Assembly (NCBI RefSeq): GCF_018343665.1
Contig: NZ_JAGYPM010000005.1
Span: 62,001 to 126,000 of the forward strand
Direction of reading: 5' to 3'
Length of the DNA stretch: 64,000 nt
From: Cytobacillus citreus
Lineage (GTDB): Bacteria; Bacillota; Bacilli; Bacillales; Cytobacillaceae
Made by a program: the position numbers and the translations under genes. The notes beneath the pieces were generated by a model. That model did no database searches and was not told the DNA's origin. It saw nothing but the letters and a program-made list of their open reading frames with translations. This document shows positions 8,825 to 17,527 of the stretch, in pieces (the first letter of the stretch is position 1; each line of letters begins with the position of its first letter).

Positions 8825-8853
8825 TTGACATTCTTTCTTAACAGGAGTAATTT
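8825..8853 (+). promoter_or_regulatory. Promoter of the riboswitch-ktrB unit
   Basis: Consensus TTGACA, 17-base spacer and TAATTT, placing the start point about 15 bases before the riboswitch. Confidence 0.65.
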
Positions 8854-8875
8854 AATAAAATCAAAAATAAAAAAA

Positions 8876-9033
8876 TCCTTGCTGAATCTTATTTTCAGAA
8901 CGGGGGAACCAATAAGATAAACAGATTGTTTATCAGGGGTAAATCTTAACATCTTGTTAAGAAGGGATCTCTCAATCCCTAATCCGTCAGCTAACCTCGT
9001 AAGCATATTGAGAGAAGGGCATCGCATCTGTGC
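8876..9033 (+). ncRNA. Cyclic di-AMP riboswitch (ydaO/yuaA type)
   Basis: Carries the conserved elements of the ydaO-yuaA aptamer in the right order: CGGGGGAACC (8898 on), AGGGGTAAATC (8936 on) and the hallmark AATCCGTCAGCTAACCTCGT followed by AAGC (8982-9004). It lies between a good promoter and an intrinsic terminator ahead of a K+ channel gene. In this class ligand binding favours termination, so high c-di-AMP should shut off K+ uptake. Edges are approximate because pairing was judged by eye. An antisense open frame across it is not a gene. Confidence 0.93.
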
Positions 9034-9038
9034 AATGG

Positions 9039-9071
9039 CCATTCTTACCTCTAGCTTAAGAATGGTTTTTT
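9039..9071 (+). terminator. Riboswitch expression-platform terminator
   Basis: Perfect 9-bp stem CCATTCTTA / TAAGAATGG with a 9-nt loop, followed by six T, located between the aptamer and the start codon of ktrB. Confidence 0.9.
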
Positions 9072-9114
9072 CGTTTTCATTTTTGGAATTTTCAATCATC
9101 ATATTGGAGGAGTC

Positions 9115-10467
9115 ATGATGGGGAAAGAAAAGGGTTTTATCGCCATTACAAGTAAGTATTTGAAAATTAGTCCACCCCAGCTTCTAGTACTTATTTTCGC
9201 TTTTTTTATTGTGTTGGGAACATGTTTAATAAAGCTTCCTTTTGCAACGGAAAAGTCCATTTCATGGGTTGACGCCCTTTTCACGACTACATCTGCTATG
9301 ACAGTGACAGGCCTAACAGTAGTAGATACAGCATCAACCTATACCCTATTCGGTGAAATTGTGATTATGTGTTTAATTCAAGTGGGCGGACTTGGAATCA
9401 TGTCCTTTGCTGTACTCATTTATTTGATGCTTGGGAGAAAAATCGGTTTTAAAGAACGGCTTGTGATGCAGCAGGCTTTAAATCAGACCTCATTAGGAGG
9501 AATTATAAGCCTTGTACGCAACTTATTTTTATTCTCGTTTGCAATTGAAGCCTGTGCCATGCTATTGCTTTCCCTTCGCTGGGTTCCTGAATACGGTTGG
9601 GCAAAAGGTCTTTACTATAGCCTATTTCATTCTGTTTCAGCATTTAATAATGCAGGGTTTGGCCTTTGGGAAGATAACTTAATAGGATTTGTTGGAGATC
9701 CAGTCATTAACCTTGTTATTTCACTATTATTTATTACTGGCGGTATTGGTTTTACCGTATTAATTGATTTGAAGAAAACAAAGCGCTTCCGCGAACTTTC
9801 TTTACATTCCAAGCTCATGATCGTTAGCACATTTGTTATTAATCTTGTATCGATGATAATCATTTTTCTTCTTGAATATAATAACCCAAATACACTTGGC
9901 CCGTTGTCAGGCTGGGAAAAGTTCTGGGCCTCCTACTTTCAGGCAGTATCCCCAAGAACGGCTGGATTTAATACCATTGATTTAAGCGGATTAGAGGATC
10001 CTACTGCCTTCTACATGATTTTTCTCATGTTTATTGGAGCAGGCAGTGCTTCTACAGGCGGAGGAATTAAATTAACAACCTTTATTATTATCATCCTAGC
10101 CGTCATAACCTTTATACGAGGGAGAAACCACATCGTCATTTTCAGAAAAACGATTAGTGATTCCTATATTGTAAAAGCATTAGCGATCACAATCATTAGT
10201 CTCCTTTTCATCATAATCGCTATTTTTACGTTGAGTATTACAGAGAATCAGCCTTTTATAAAAATTGCCTTTGAAGTCATGTCTGCTTTTGGCACGGTCG
10301 GTCTGACAATGGGACTTACAGGAGATCTAACTGAAATCGGCAAAGGAATCATCATATTCATTATGTTTCTCGGTAAACTAGGTCCTCTAACGCTCGTATT
10401 TTCATTTGCTCGCCGCCAACAGGAACAAAAGATTCGATATCCGCGAGAGGATATATTAACGGGGTGA
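9115..10467 (+). CDS. ktrB: Ktr-type K+ uptake membrane subunit
   Basis: 450-residue TrkH/KtrB-family potassium translocating subunit. All four pore-loop filters are visible: AMTVTGLTVVD, SVSAFNNAGF, SPRTAGFN and AFGTVGLTMG. The flexible glycine-serine intramembrane gate (GAGSASTGGG) of KtrB lies in the third repeat. It needs a cytosolic RCK partner (KtrA or KtrC), which is not encoded next door, so the gene could equally be named ktrD. TTGGAGG lies 4 or 7 bases before the two adjacent ATGs (9115 and 9118). Expression should be controlled by the c-di-AMP riboswitch directly upstream. Confidence 0.93.
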   Translation: MMGKEKGFIAITSKYLKISPPQLLVLIFAFFIVLGTCLIKLPFATEKSISWVDALFTTTSAMTVTGLTVVDTASTYTLFGEIVIMCLIQVGGLGIMSFAVLIYLMLGRKIGFKERLVMQQALNQTSLGGIISLVRNLFLFSFAIEACAMLLLSLRWVPEYGWAKGLYYSLFHSVSAFNNAGFGLWEDNLIGFVGDPVINLVISLLFITGGIGFTVLIDLKKTKRFRELSLHSKLMIVSTFVINLVSMIIIFLLEYNNPNTLGPLSGWEKFWASYFQAVSPRTAGFNTIDLSGLEDPTAFYMIFLMFIGAGSASTGGGIKLTTFIIIILAVITFIRGRNHIVIFRKTISDSYIVKALAITIISLLFIIIAIFTLSITENQPFIKIAFEVMSAFGTVGLTMGLTGDLTEIGKGIIIFIMFLGKLGPLTLVFSFARRQQEQKIRYPREDILTG

Positions 10468-10533
10468 CTGAAACTCCCACAGCTAAAGCAGTAGGGAGTT
10501 TCCGCCGCACAGGAAGTGGCTTCTGCCCGTTAA
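10466..10533 (+). repeat. R1-like repeat fragment with hairpin behind ktrB
   Basis: Contains an AAACTCCC / GGGAGTTT hairpin, then CGCACAGGAAGTGGC and CTGCCCGTTAA, words shared with the R1 repeats. It begins at the TGA stop of ktrB. A short, diverged relative. Confidence 0.5.
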
Positions 10534-10534
10534 C

Positions 10535-10568
10535 AAAACAGACAGAGAGTGGGCTCTCTGTCTGTTTT
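10535..10568. terminator. Bidirectional terminator between ktrB and the dpp-ykf operon
   Basis: Perfect 15-bp stem (AAAACAGACAGAGAG and its complement) with a TGGG loop. The A/T ends give a T tract in both directions, serving ktrB and the convergent minus-strand operon. Confidence 0.85.
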
Positions 10569-10584
10569 GCATATTGTAGTGTCC

Positions 10585-11367
10585 TTATCCATTAACTATA
10601 TATCGTAAAATCAGCTTGCCAATCTGTGATAATATCTGCTTTCCTTCATACGGAGTCTTCAGCTGATCGATCAAAACTGCCGAATATATGGTTCTATCTC
10701 CATAACGGATGATGGCACAATCATGCTCGACCCCTGGTAATTCTCCCGATTTACTAGCGACTTGCAAATCTTCTAAATCGATCGTATCGAACAGCTTTTT
10801 AAATTGCTGCTTTTCCATAATGCTAAAGGCTTTTAGAGAGCTCTCTTTAGATAAAAAGGTTTGCTGATCGATAACCTTCAAGCAGGTGACCATATCATAA
10901 GCAGTTGTCCAGTTATCTATTCCATTATTTATTGCTTCAAAATCCATCATCTTTCGGTTTAGTTCCGTCCATTTTAATTTTATTTCCTTCATGCACTTAT
11001 TAATCTCACTTTTTCCTAATCTTTCTATTAATAGATTTGTAGCTATATTATCAGAGACAACCATCATAAGTGCCATTAAATCGATGATCTTTATTTTTAA
11101 ATCAGCAGATAAGGCTTGCAATACCCCTGCACCATCCACTCGATCTTTTGGTAAAACCGTAATTTCCTCTTGAAAGTCGAGCAGCCCTTTATCATTTTGC
11201 CGAAATCCTTCTATTAAAATAGGTATCTTAATCAAGCTTGCTGAAGAAAATTTCCCTTCACCGTTTCTTTCTATGCGAGCATTGCCTGTTTCTATTACGA
11301 AAGCGATTCTTCCTTTACAGCAAGCAGCGACCTTCTCCATTTCTTTTTCTAAAATAGCAAAATTCAT
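10585..11367 (-). CDS. Class-A beta-lactamase-fold serine hydrolase without signal peptide
   Basis: 260 residues with the serine hydrolase triad of class A beta-lactamases: SxxK at Ser44-Lys47 (SLIK), SDN at 105-107, and KSG at 206-208. There is no signal peptide or lipobox, so it should act in the cytoplasm. The omega-loop keeps ELN (135-137), but the place of the deacylating Glu166 appears to hold Trp133, so efficient beta-lactamase activity is doubtful. It is the last gene of the dpp-ykf operon, one base behind ykfD, suggesting that it works on imported muropeptides, perhaps as a peptidase or amidase. That role is inference. Confidence 0.8.
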   Translation of the reverse strand: MNFAILEKEMEKVAACCKGRIAFVIETGNARIERNGEGKFSSASLIKIPILIEGFRQNDKGLLDFQEEITVLPKDRVDGAGVLQALSADLKIKIIDLMALMMVVSDNIATNLLIERLGKSEINKCMKEIKLKWTELNRKMMDFEAINNGIDNWTTAYDMVTCLKVIDQQTFLSKESSLKAFSIMEKQQFKKLFDTIDLEDLQVASKSGELPGVEHDCAIIRYGDRTIYSAVLIDQLKTPYEGKQILSQIGKLILRYIVNG

Positions 11368-11368
11368 A

Positions 11369-12391
11369 TTAATCTCTCGAACGGATCGTCACAGCTACTT
11401 GGGATCTGTTCGAATCACCTGTCACATTTTTATTGTATAGATGACATGCTACAAAATGATTTTCTTCAATTTCCTGGAATGAGGGCTTTAATGCCCCGCA
11501 AGCATCCATTGCATACGAACAACGAGTTCTAAAAACACAGCCGCTTGGCGGATTAATCGGACTCGGAAGCTCCCCTTGTAAAATAATTCGTTCCCGTTTA
11601 TCCTCTACATCCGGATCCGGAATCGGGATGGCTGATAAAAGGGCCTGTGTATATGGATGAAGTGGGTTATTGTATAGATTAGAGCTTGCCGTTAATTCAA
11701 CAAGATTCCCTAAATACATGACACCGATCCTGTCACTAATATGCTTCACCATGGATAAATCATGAGCAATAAACAAATACGTTAAACCCTTCTTTTTTTG
11801 CAGGCCTTTAAGCAAGTTCACAACTTGAGCTTGGACGGAAACATCAAGTGCTGATATTGGCTCATCTGCAATAATAAAATCTGGATCTAATGACAAGGCA
11901 CGCGCAATGCCGATTCTCTGTCTTTGCCCGCCGCTAAATTCATGCGGATAGCGGTTCGCATGGTCTCTATTAAGACCAACATCCTCCAATAATTGATAGA
12001 CCTTCTCCATCCGCTCCTTTTTATTTGGATATAATCCATGTACCTCCATCGGTTCTGAAATAATCTCCCTTACGGTTGAACGTGGATTTAACGACGCATA
12101 TGGATCCTGAAAAATCATTTGCATTTTTCTATGGAAGCCAAACTTTTCTTTCTCCGTCATCTCGTGAACATTTTTCCCATCATATATGACCTCTCCCTCT
12201 GTCCGATCATATAATCCGATTATGGTACGTCCAGCTGTTGATTTTCCACAGCCTGACTCTCCAACAATCCCAAATGTTTCTCCCTTTTTGATATAGAAAG
12301 AAACATCATCAACTGCCTTTAAAATTTGTCCTTTCCCTAAAGTAAAATGCTTCTTGAGATGCTTCACTTCTAACAATGCTTCATTTGCCAT
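11369..12391 (-). CDS. ykfD: Oligopeptide ABC transporter ATP-binding protein (YkfD/OppF type)
   Basis: 340-residue ATPase of a peptide importer. Walker A (GESGCGKST), signature (SGGQRQRIGIARAL) and Walker B (DFIIADEP) are present, followed by the C-terminal oligopeptide/dipeptide region with cysteines (CVFRTRCSYAMDAC) that can bind an iron-sulfur cluster in this group. The start is taken at 12391 (MANEALLEV), with GGGGGAA before it; a longer frame from 12433 would overlap ykfC. With DppD it would form the ATPase pair of the Dpp transporter. Confidence 0.93.
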   Translation of the reverse strand: MANEALLEVKHLKKHFTLGKGQILKAVDDVSFYIKKGETFGIVGESGCGKSTAGRTIIGLYDRTEGEVIYDGKNVHEMTEKEKFGFHRKMQMIFQDPYASLNPRSTVREIISEPMEVHGLYPNKKERMEKVYQLLEDVGLNRDHANRYPHEFSGGQRQRIGIARALSLDPDFIIADEPISALDVSVQAQVVNLLKGLQKKKGLTYLFIAHDLSMVKHISDRIGVMYLGNLVELTASSNLYNNPLHPYTQALLSAIPIPDPDVEDKRERIILQGELPSPINPPSGCVFRTRCSYAMDACGALKPSFQEIEENHFVACHLYNKNVTGDSNRSQVAVTIRSRD

Positions 12392-12393
12392 GA

Positions 12394-13323
12394 TTATTCC
12401 CCCGTCTCTTGCCAGTAACGCCTTGCTGCACATAATTCCTTTTCATATATCGTATTTTTTAAATCGATTATTTCAATGCTTTTGCCTGTATTGGGTGAAT
12501 GAAGCAGTTTGCCTTCCCCATAATAGATGCCGACGTGATGAATTCTCCCTTTCCCTTCTTCGTAAGCAAAGAAAAGTAAATCTCCAGGCTTTATTTCTTC
12601 CAAGTCGACTCTTTTCCCAAAGTCAGCCTGATCATGGGCATCACGGGGAATGATGTAGCCGTTTGCTTTGCACATAGAGTAGCTGAAGCCAGAGCAGTCA
12701 TAGCCAAAGCTGCTCATCCCACCCCATAAATAAGGTAATTGAAGAAATTGTTCCCCGGCGGAAACGATCGCTTTCCCATTCCCTTTTGGAAGGCTTTGCA
12801 TCGATTCATAGACACCCACATCCTCCACTTTCAAGAAGCCCTCACCTGTTGGGGTTTGGACTTGTACCCATTGTTCGTCCCTGCAAATTAGCGGGAGAAT
12901 CGTCTGGTAGCTTAAAGTGAGCTGGGGATTACGATAATAGTCATAAAGAAAAGCTTTTTTGGCTGAAATAACAACGACAGGACAATCGTTTATAGCCCAG
13001 TCCTCTCTCTGTATTAATTGATCCTTTGGCAGCCAGCCCGGATATCCTCCAATATCCTTAGAAGAGAACTGAGTAGGTACTAGAACATGAACCCACTCTT
13101 CTTTCTCTTCCAAAATATTTACTTCCTCTCCGTACAAAACCTGTGACTGTACTAAATTTTGATTGCAAAGCTCTAAACTGGTCTCATACGTTAAGCCCTT
13201 TAGCCAAAGGTCCACAGCAGCCGGATTGGTAATAGCGTGCTGATCCAACTCCCTTGCTGAATCGAATGACGTCCATATGGTAGCAACCGGAACATCGATT
13301 AGCCATTTATCTTTGATTGCCAA
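12394..13323 (-). CDS. ykfC: Gamma-D-glutamyl-L-diamino acid endopeptidase, NlpC/P60
   Basis: About 310 residues, YkfC-like: an N-terminal SH3b region with two bacterial SH3-like segments (including YGEEVNILEE), then a C-terminal NlpC/P60 cysteine peptidase. The catalytic Cys lies in SSFGYDCSGFSY and the His in GRIHHVGIYYG. It has no signal peptide, in keeping with cytoplasmic cleavage of imported L-Ala-D-Glu-diamino acid peptides between D-Glu and the diamino acid. The likely start is the TTG at 13323, 8 bases after AGGAGGAGG. A GTG at 13332 would sit on the ribosome site. Overlaps the end of ykfB by 17 bases. Confidence 0.92.
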   Translation of the reverse strand: MAIKDKWLIDVPVATIWTSFDSARELDQHAITNPAAVDLWLKGLTYETSLELCNQNLVQSQVLYGEEVNILEEKEEWVHVLVPTQFSSKDIGGYPGWLPKDQLIQREDWAINDCPVVVISAKKAFLYDYYRNPQLTLSYQTILPLICRDEQWVQVQTPTGEGFLKVEDVGVYESMQSLPKGNGKAIVSAGEQFLQLPYLWGGMSSFGYDCSGFSYSMCKANGYIIPRDAHDQADFGKRVDLEEIKPGDLLFFAYEEGKGRIHHVGIYYGEGKLLHSPNTGKSIEIIDLKNTIYEKELCAARRYWQETGE

Positions 13324-14416
13324 GCGAAACACCTCCTCCTATATGAACATTCGTTATCCCTAAGCCAGGTTCTTTTGGGAGGGTAATTTTTCTTCCACTG
13401 TATCTTATTCCTCCCTCGACTACTTCCTTTGCCAGCATTAAAGGCGCATCAAAATCAAAACGAGTAATGTTTTTCTTGCTAGCAGCAAAGTGAGCTGCAG
13501 CCGTGATGCCAATTCTCGTTTCGATCATACTTCCAACCATACATTCCATTCCGCAAACCTCGGCAAGCTGATTAATAATTTGAGCTTGATAGATTCCCCC
13601 CGATTTCATCAGTTTAATATTGATTAAATCGGCACTCCTTGTTTTAATGACTTCAAAGGCCTGCTTAGGCGAAAATACACTCTCATCAGCCATAATCAGT
13701 GTATCAACATGATCCGTCACTTGCTTAAGTCCAGTGATATCCCATGCTTTTACAGGCTGTTCAACGAGTTCGATATTTAAATCTAGTTCTTCCATTTTCC
13801 GTATCGCTTGAATGGCTTCCTTTGGATTCCAGCCCTGATTGGCATCAAGACGAATCTTTATTGCTTTTCCAACTCGATTTCTAATTTCGCAAATACGTTC
13901 GATATCCGTTGATATTTCATCTTTTCCAACCTTTACCTTTAGTACATCAAAGCCTTGCTGGACGTAAGAAAGAGCATCGTCTCCCATCTCGTCAGGGCCA
14001 TTTACACTTACGGTATAATCTGTCTCAATTTCCTGTTTATGCCCCCCTAAAAACTGATATAGTGGAAGCTTGCATTGCTGTGATAAACAATCATATATCG
14101 CCATATCCACTGCCGCTTTAGCACTTGAATTGCCAATTAGAATCGATTGAATTTCTTGAAAAATAGACTCATATTTTAACAGGCTTTGTTTTTCTAAATA
14201 TGGCTTTAATACATCATGAATAGCAGATTCGATACTGGAAAGGCTATCACCTGTAATAACAACTGTTGGTGGAGCTTCCCCCCAGCCGATGATCCCGTTA
14301 TCACATGAGATTTTGACAATGATCGCTTCAGCTGTGTTGACTGTCCGTAATGCTGTTTTAAATGGTTTAATAAGTGGGACTGCTACCCGGTATGTTTCTA
14401 TTTTGTCTATTTTCAT
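13307..14416 (-). CDS. ykfB: L-Ala-D/L-Glu epimerase
   Basis: 369-residue enolase-superfamily enzyme that epimerises L-Ala-D-Glu to L-Ala-L-Glu, letting murein dipeptides enter general metabolism. Visible family residues are the KxK acid/base (VLKVKVGKD), metal ligands in IRLDANQGW, ELVEQP and IMADES, and the second lysine in INIKLMKSGG. Start taken at MKIDKIETYR, preceded by AAGGATGG; an upstream extension to 14464 overlaps ykfA and is unlikely. It stands in the same order as B. subtilis ykfA-B-C-D. Confidence 0.93.
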   Translation of the reverse strand: MKIDKIETYRVAVPLIKPFKTALRTVNTAEAIIVKISCDNGIIGWGEAPPTVVITGDSLSSIESAIHDVLKPYLEKQSLLKYESIFQEIQSILIGNSSAKAAVDMAIYDCLSQQCKLPLYQFLGGHKQEIETDYTVSVNGPDEMGDDALSYVQQGFDVLKVKVGKDEISTDIERICEIRNRVGKAIKIRLDANQGWNPKEAIQAIRKMEELDLNIELVEQPVKAWDITGLKQVTDHVDTLIMADESVFSPKQAFEVIKTRSADLINIKLMKSGGIYQAQIINQLAEVCGMECMVGSMIETRIGITAAAHFAASKKNITRFDFDAPLMLAKEVVEGGIRYSGRKITLPKEPGLGITNVHIGGGVSLGNQR

Positions 14417-14444
14417 TTTTACCATCCTTTTTGTCCGCTTGCGT

Positions 14445-15365
14445 CTACTGAATCCCACTTCCAATTATTAATTGTTTCTTTTCTGTGTTCATTTCCGCCT
14501 GAACGCCAAGAGGAATGGACACATGTGGTGAGCAATGTCCAAACTTGAATCCCTTCATTGCCGGCTTATTCGCCAATTGAGTATAATGATCGATTACTTC
14601 ATCTAAGCTCAAGGAAAGTTCTCTTTCAGGAACACAATTATTAAAATCTCCAATGATAAGGCCAGCTGCATCATAAAGCTTTCCAGCCATATGCAATTGA
14701 TTCAGCATTCTGTCTATCGAGCGAGGCTCTTCATTAATATCCTCAATCAACAGCAGCGCGCCCTTAGTATCGATCTCAAATGGAGTTCCAATCGTACTTG
14801 CGATTAAAGACAAATTCCCTCCAGTTATTCTTCCGTTTGCTTCTCCTTCAATCAATGTTTCCAATGGTGAGATTTCATTTGTATATTGGATAGAAGTTGG
14901 CTCAAATAATTGCTTAAAATATTCCTTTGATAAAGGATGAACATCTTCTTTCCCAATATCTGATGCAAGCATAGGGCCATGAAAGGTGACTAGACCTGTT
15001 TGGCCATGAATTGCGGTATGCAAGAACGTAATATCACTGTAGCCCCAAAAGATTTTTGGGTTATGCTTAATCATCTCATAGTCAATGTTTGAAGCAATTC
15101 TGCCTGTTCCGTATCCACCGCCTGCACAGATGATGGCCTTAACCTCTTTATCCATAAACATCGAATGTAAATCTATTAACCGATCTTCATCATTTCCTGC
15201 TAAATATCCATACTGATCATATACATGATTACCGATCTTTACCTCTAACCCTAACTCTTCTAGGAACGATAAGGATCGCTTCAAGTTTTCTTGATTGGGA
15301 GGGCTTGCAGGAGCAATAATACCAATTGCATCCCCTTTTCTTAGCCGCTGTGGTTTCATTAACAT
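14445..15365 (-). CDS. ykfA: LD-carboxypeptidase (S66)
   Basis: 306-residue serine peptidase of family S66 (LdcA/MccF-like), which removes the terminal D-residue from murein tetrapeptides in the cytoplasm. It has GDAIGIIAPASPP at the N-terminus, the nucleophile region FWGYSDITFLH, and a Glu-His pair in the C-terminal part (GFKFGHCSPHVSIPLG). AAAGGATGTG lies 5 bases before the ATG. It is separated from dppE by a strong hairpin. Confidence 0.92.
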   Translation of the reverse strand: MLMKPQRLRKGDAIGIIAPASPPNQENLKRSLSFLEELGLEVKIGNHVYDQYGYLAGNDEDRLIDLHSMFMDKEVKAIICAGGGYGTGRIASNIDYEMIKHNPKIFWGYSDITFLHTAIHGQTGLVTFHGPMLASDIGKEDVHPLSKEYFKQLFEPTSIQYTNEISPLETLIEGEANGRITGGNLSLIASTIGTPFEIDTKGALLLIEDINEEPRSIDRMLNQLHMAGKLYDAAGLIIGDFNNCVPERELSLSLDEVIDHYTQLANKPAMKGFKFGHCSPHVSIPLGVQAEMNTEKKQLIIGSGIQ

Positions 15366-15384
15366 GCTGTCACATCCTTTTGTG

Positions 15385-15418
15385 AGAAAAGGGATGTTCG
15401 TTGGAACACCCCTTTTCT
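15385..15418. other. Intra-operon hairpin between dppE and ykfA
   Basis: 15-bp stem with one mismatch (AGAAAAGGGATGTTC and GAACACCCCTTTTCT), loop GTTG. On the transcribed minus strand no T tract follows, so it looks more like an mRNA stabiliser for dppE or a partial attenuator than a full terminator. Confidence 0.6.
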
Positions 15419-15476
15419 TTTTAAAAATTACATTTATACAAGCTTAATAGCCTTCTGGCTTAAGATACTGCTGCTT

Positions 15477-17123
15477 TTAATTTTTATCTGCCCATTTAAG
15501 CTCCGTATATCCTACTGGGTGACGGACGATGCCTGTAACAGCTTCATTTTCTAAAGTAACTTGGTTATAGAAATATAGAGGAACGATTGGCATTTCTTCA
15601 AATAAGATTTTCTCAGCTTTGTACATCATTTCGTAACGCTTTGCTTCGTCTGCTTCATTTTTTGCATCTTTAATTAATTGATCGTATTCAGCATTGCTCC
15701 AGCCTGTACGGTTCATAGAAAGGCCTGTTTGGAAGTTTTCTAGGAAGTTAATTGGGTCTGCATAATCAGCAAGGAAGGAGCTTCTTGAAAACTGGAATTT
15801 TAAAGCCTTCTGTTCTTCACCAAATACATTCCACTCCATATTTGCAAGCTTCACTTCAACCCCTAGGTTATCCTTAAACATTTGCTGAAGAGCCTCAGCA
15901 ATTGACTTATGTGTATCACTTGTGCTATACGTTAATGTTACTTCTGGAAGCGTAGTATAGCCTTCTTCCTCCATACCCTTTTTAAGAAGAGCTTTTGCCT
16001 CTTCCACATTTGTTTTCACAAGATCACCAGAAGTTTCACGGAAATCCTTTCCATTCGCATCATTAAATCCATAGGCAACAAAACCATATGCTGGTTTTTC
16101 TCCCTTTTTCGTTACAAAGTCAACAATTTGCTGCTGGTCAATGGCCATTGCAAAGGCTTTACGGATATTAACATTTTGGAATGGCTCCATTGTCACGTTA
16201 AAGCGGTAGAAATAATCTCCTGCTTGGTCCTCTACTTTTGGCTTTCCTTCTTTAAATAGCTGCTCACTTAAATCAGCTGGTACTGCAGATGTGTCAAGAT
16301 TACCCGTTTGGAACATTTGATATTCTGTATTTGTATCATCAACAATTGCCCAGTTGACTTTGTCTAGCTTCACTGTTCCTGCATCCCAGTATTGATCATT
16401 TTTCTCCATGACAAAATGACTGTCATGCTCCCATTCCGTTAAGTTGAAAGGACCATTTCCAACGAAGGATGCTGCTTCAGCAAACCATTTTGGATTTGCT
16501 GTTGCTACCTTCTCATTAATTGGGAAGAATGCTGGGTTCGTAATGACACTTAAGAAATATGCTTGAGGGCTTGTCAATGTTACTTCAAATGTTTTTGCAT
16601 CCACTGCTTTTACCTTTACATTATCTGCAGAGCCTTCACCATTATTAAAGGCTTCTGCTCCTTCAATAAAGTAACCAAGGAACGCAGCAGGTGAGCCCGT
16701 ATTAGGATCTAATAGCCGTTTCCACGCAAATACAAAATCACCAGCCGTTACATCGTCACCATTTGACCACTTCGCATTTTCACGAATATGGAAGGTATAT
16801 GTTTTTCCATCATCTGAAACGTCCCATTTTTCAGCAGTTGCTGCTTCAGGATCATGTTTTTTGCCAAGGCGTGTCAAGCCTTCCATCAGGTTATTCAATG
16901 GACTCCATGAATAAGAATCAAAACCAATTGGCGGATCAAATGAGGTTGGCTCACTACTGTTGTTTAAATATAGAATCTTTTCGGCTGCAACCTCTTCCTG
17001 TTTCCCTTCGTCCTTATCCTTGTCCTTATCCTTTGGTTCATTCCCTGCATTCTGATTCGCTGTACATGCAGCAAGCACAAAAACCAATAGCCCAGTCAAT
17101 AAAAGTGATAAAAACCTTTTCAT
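15477..17123 (-). CDS. dppE: Peptide-binding lipoprotein of the Dpp transporter
   Basis: 548-residue family-5 extracellular solute-binding protein. A lipoprotein signal peptide ends in the lipobox LAAC, followed by an Asp/Lys/Glu-rich linker. The body has the usual signature (WSNGDDVTAGDFVFAWKRLL) and the OppA-like N- and C-lobe organisation. It should capture di- and murein peptides outside the cell. GGGGGAAATGAA precedes the ATG. A 400-bp gap with repeat R1 separates it from dppD, so it may need readthrough or have its own promoter. Confidence 0.94.
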   Translation of the reverse strand: MKRFLSLLLTGLLVFVLAACTANQNAGNEPKDKDKDKDEGKQEEVAAEKILYLNNSSEPTSFDPPIGFDSYSWSPLNNLMEGLTRLGKKHDPEAATAEKWDVSDDGKTYTFHIRENAKWSNGDDVTAGDFVFAWKRLLDPNTGSPAAFLGYFIEGAEAFNNGEGSADNVKVKAVDAKTFEVTLTSPQAYFLSVITNPAFFPINEKVATANPKWFAEAASFVGNGPFNLTEWEHDSHFVMEKNDQYWDAGTVKLDKVNWAIVDDTNTEYQMFQTGNLDTSAVPADLSEQLFKEGKPKVEDQAGDYFYRFNVTMEPFQNVNIRKAFAMAIDQQQIVDFVTKKGEKPAYGFVAYGFNDANGKDFRETSGDLVKTNVEEAKALLKKGMEEEGYTTLPEVTLTYSTSDTHKSIAEALQQMFKDNLGVEVKLANMEWNVFGEEQKALKFQFSRSSFLADYADPINFLENFQTGLSMNRTGWSNAEYDQLIKDAKNEADEAKRYEMMYKAEKILFEEMPIVPLYFYNQVTLENEAVTGIVRHPVGYTELKWADKN

Positions 17124-17268
17124 TTCATTTCCCCCTTTTTTCCTAAAAATATCATGCTAGTTTTTTACTATCACAAGCTTATGATGACATCTGCTAGAAA
17201 AGAACTTACACTAGATTCACTGCTCTGAACCCCATATTTCAGGAAATCTCATCGTCATCTCTAGCTAA
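17124..17268. other. Leader of dppE
   Basis: Short region between dppE and repeat R1 copy B; it holds the dppE ribosome site and no gene. Confidence 0.4.
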
Positions 17269-17519
17269 TAAAGTGAAACTTCCATCAGCGGGGGTTTTTC
17301 GACGCACAGGACGTGGCGTTCTTAGTCGGCTTTCATCCCCCACTGATGGTTAGTTGCGGCCCACAGGAAGTGGGTCACGCAGACGTTGCCACACGATGTG
17401 GCGCTTTTAGTCTGTGTTCATTTTATGGGTCTTTACGGGCAGTTGATCCCCACTTAGGTTTCTTTGATTCTCTCGCAAACTTGAAGTGGGGGTCTTACTG
17501 CCCGTTAATCTGCGATAAA
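17269..17519 (+). repeat. Dispersed structured repeat R1, copy B
   Basis: Close match to 3129-3348 from TAAAGTGAAACTTCC to CTGCGATAAA. It differs mainly by an extra 33 bases in the first hairpin loop (CGACGCACAGGACGTGGCGT and following). It lies inside the dpp operon, opposite to transcription. Confidence 0.85.
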
Positions 17520-17527
17520 TACCTTCC

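Noticed and set aside
8788-9102. Minus-strand frame of 104 codons
   Set aside because: It is antisense to the c-di-AMP riboswitch and terminator; conserved aptamer words explain the sequence.
16763-17146. 127-codon plus-strand frame
   Set aside because: Antisense to dppE, which has a clear lipoprotein signal and family motifs.
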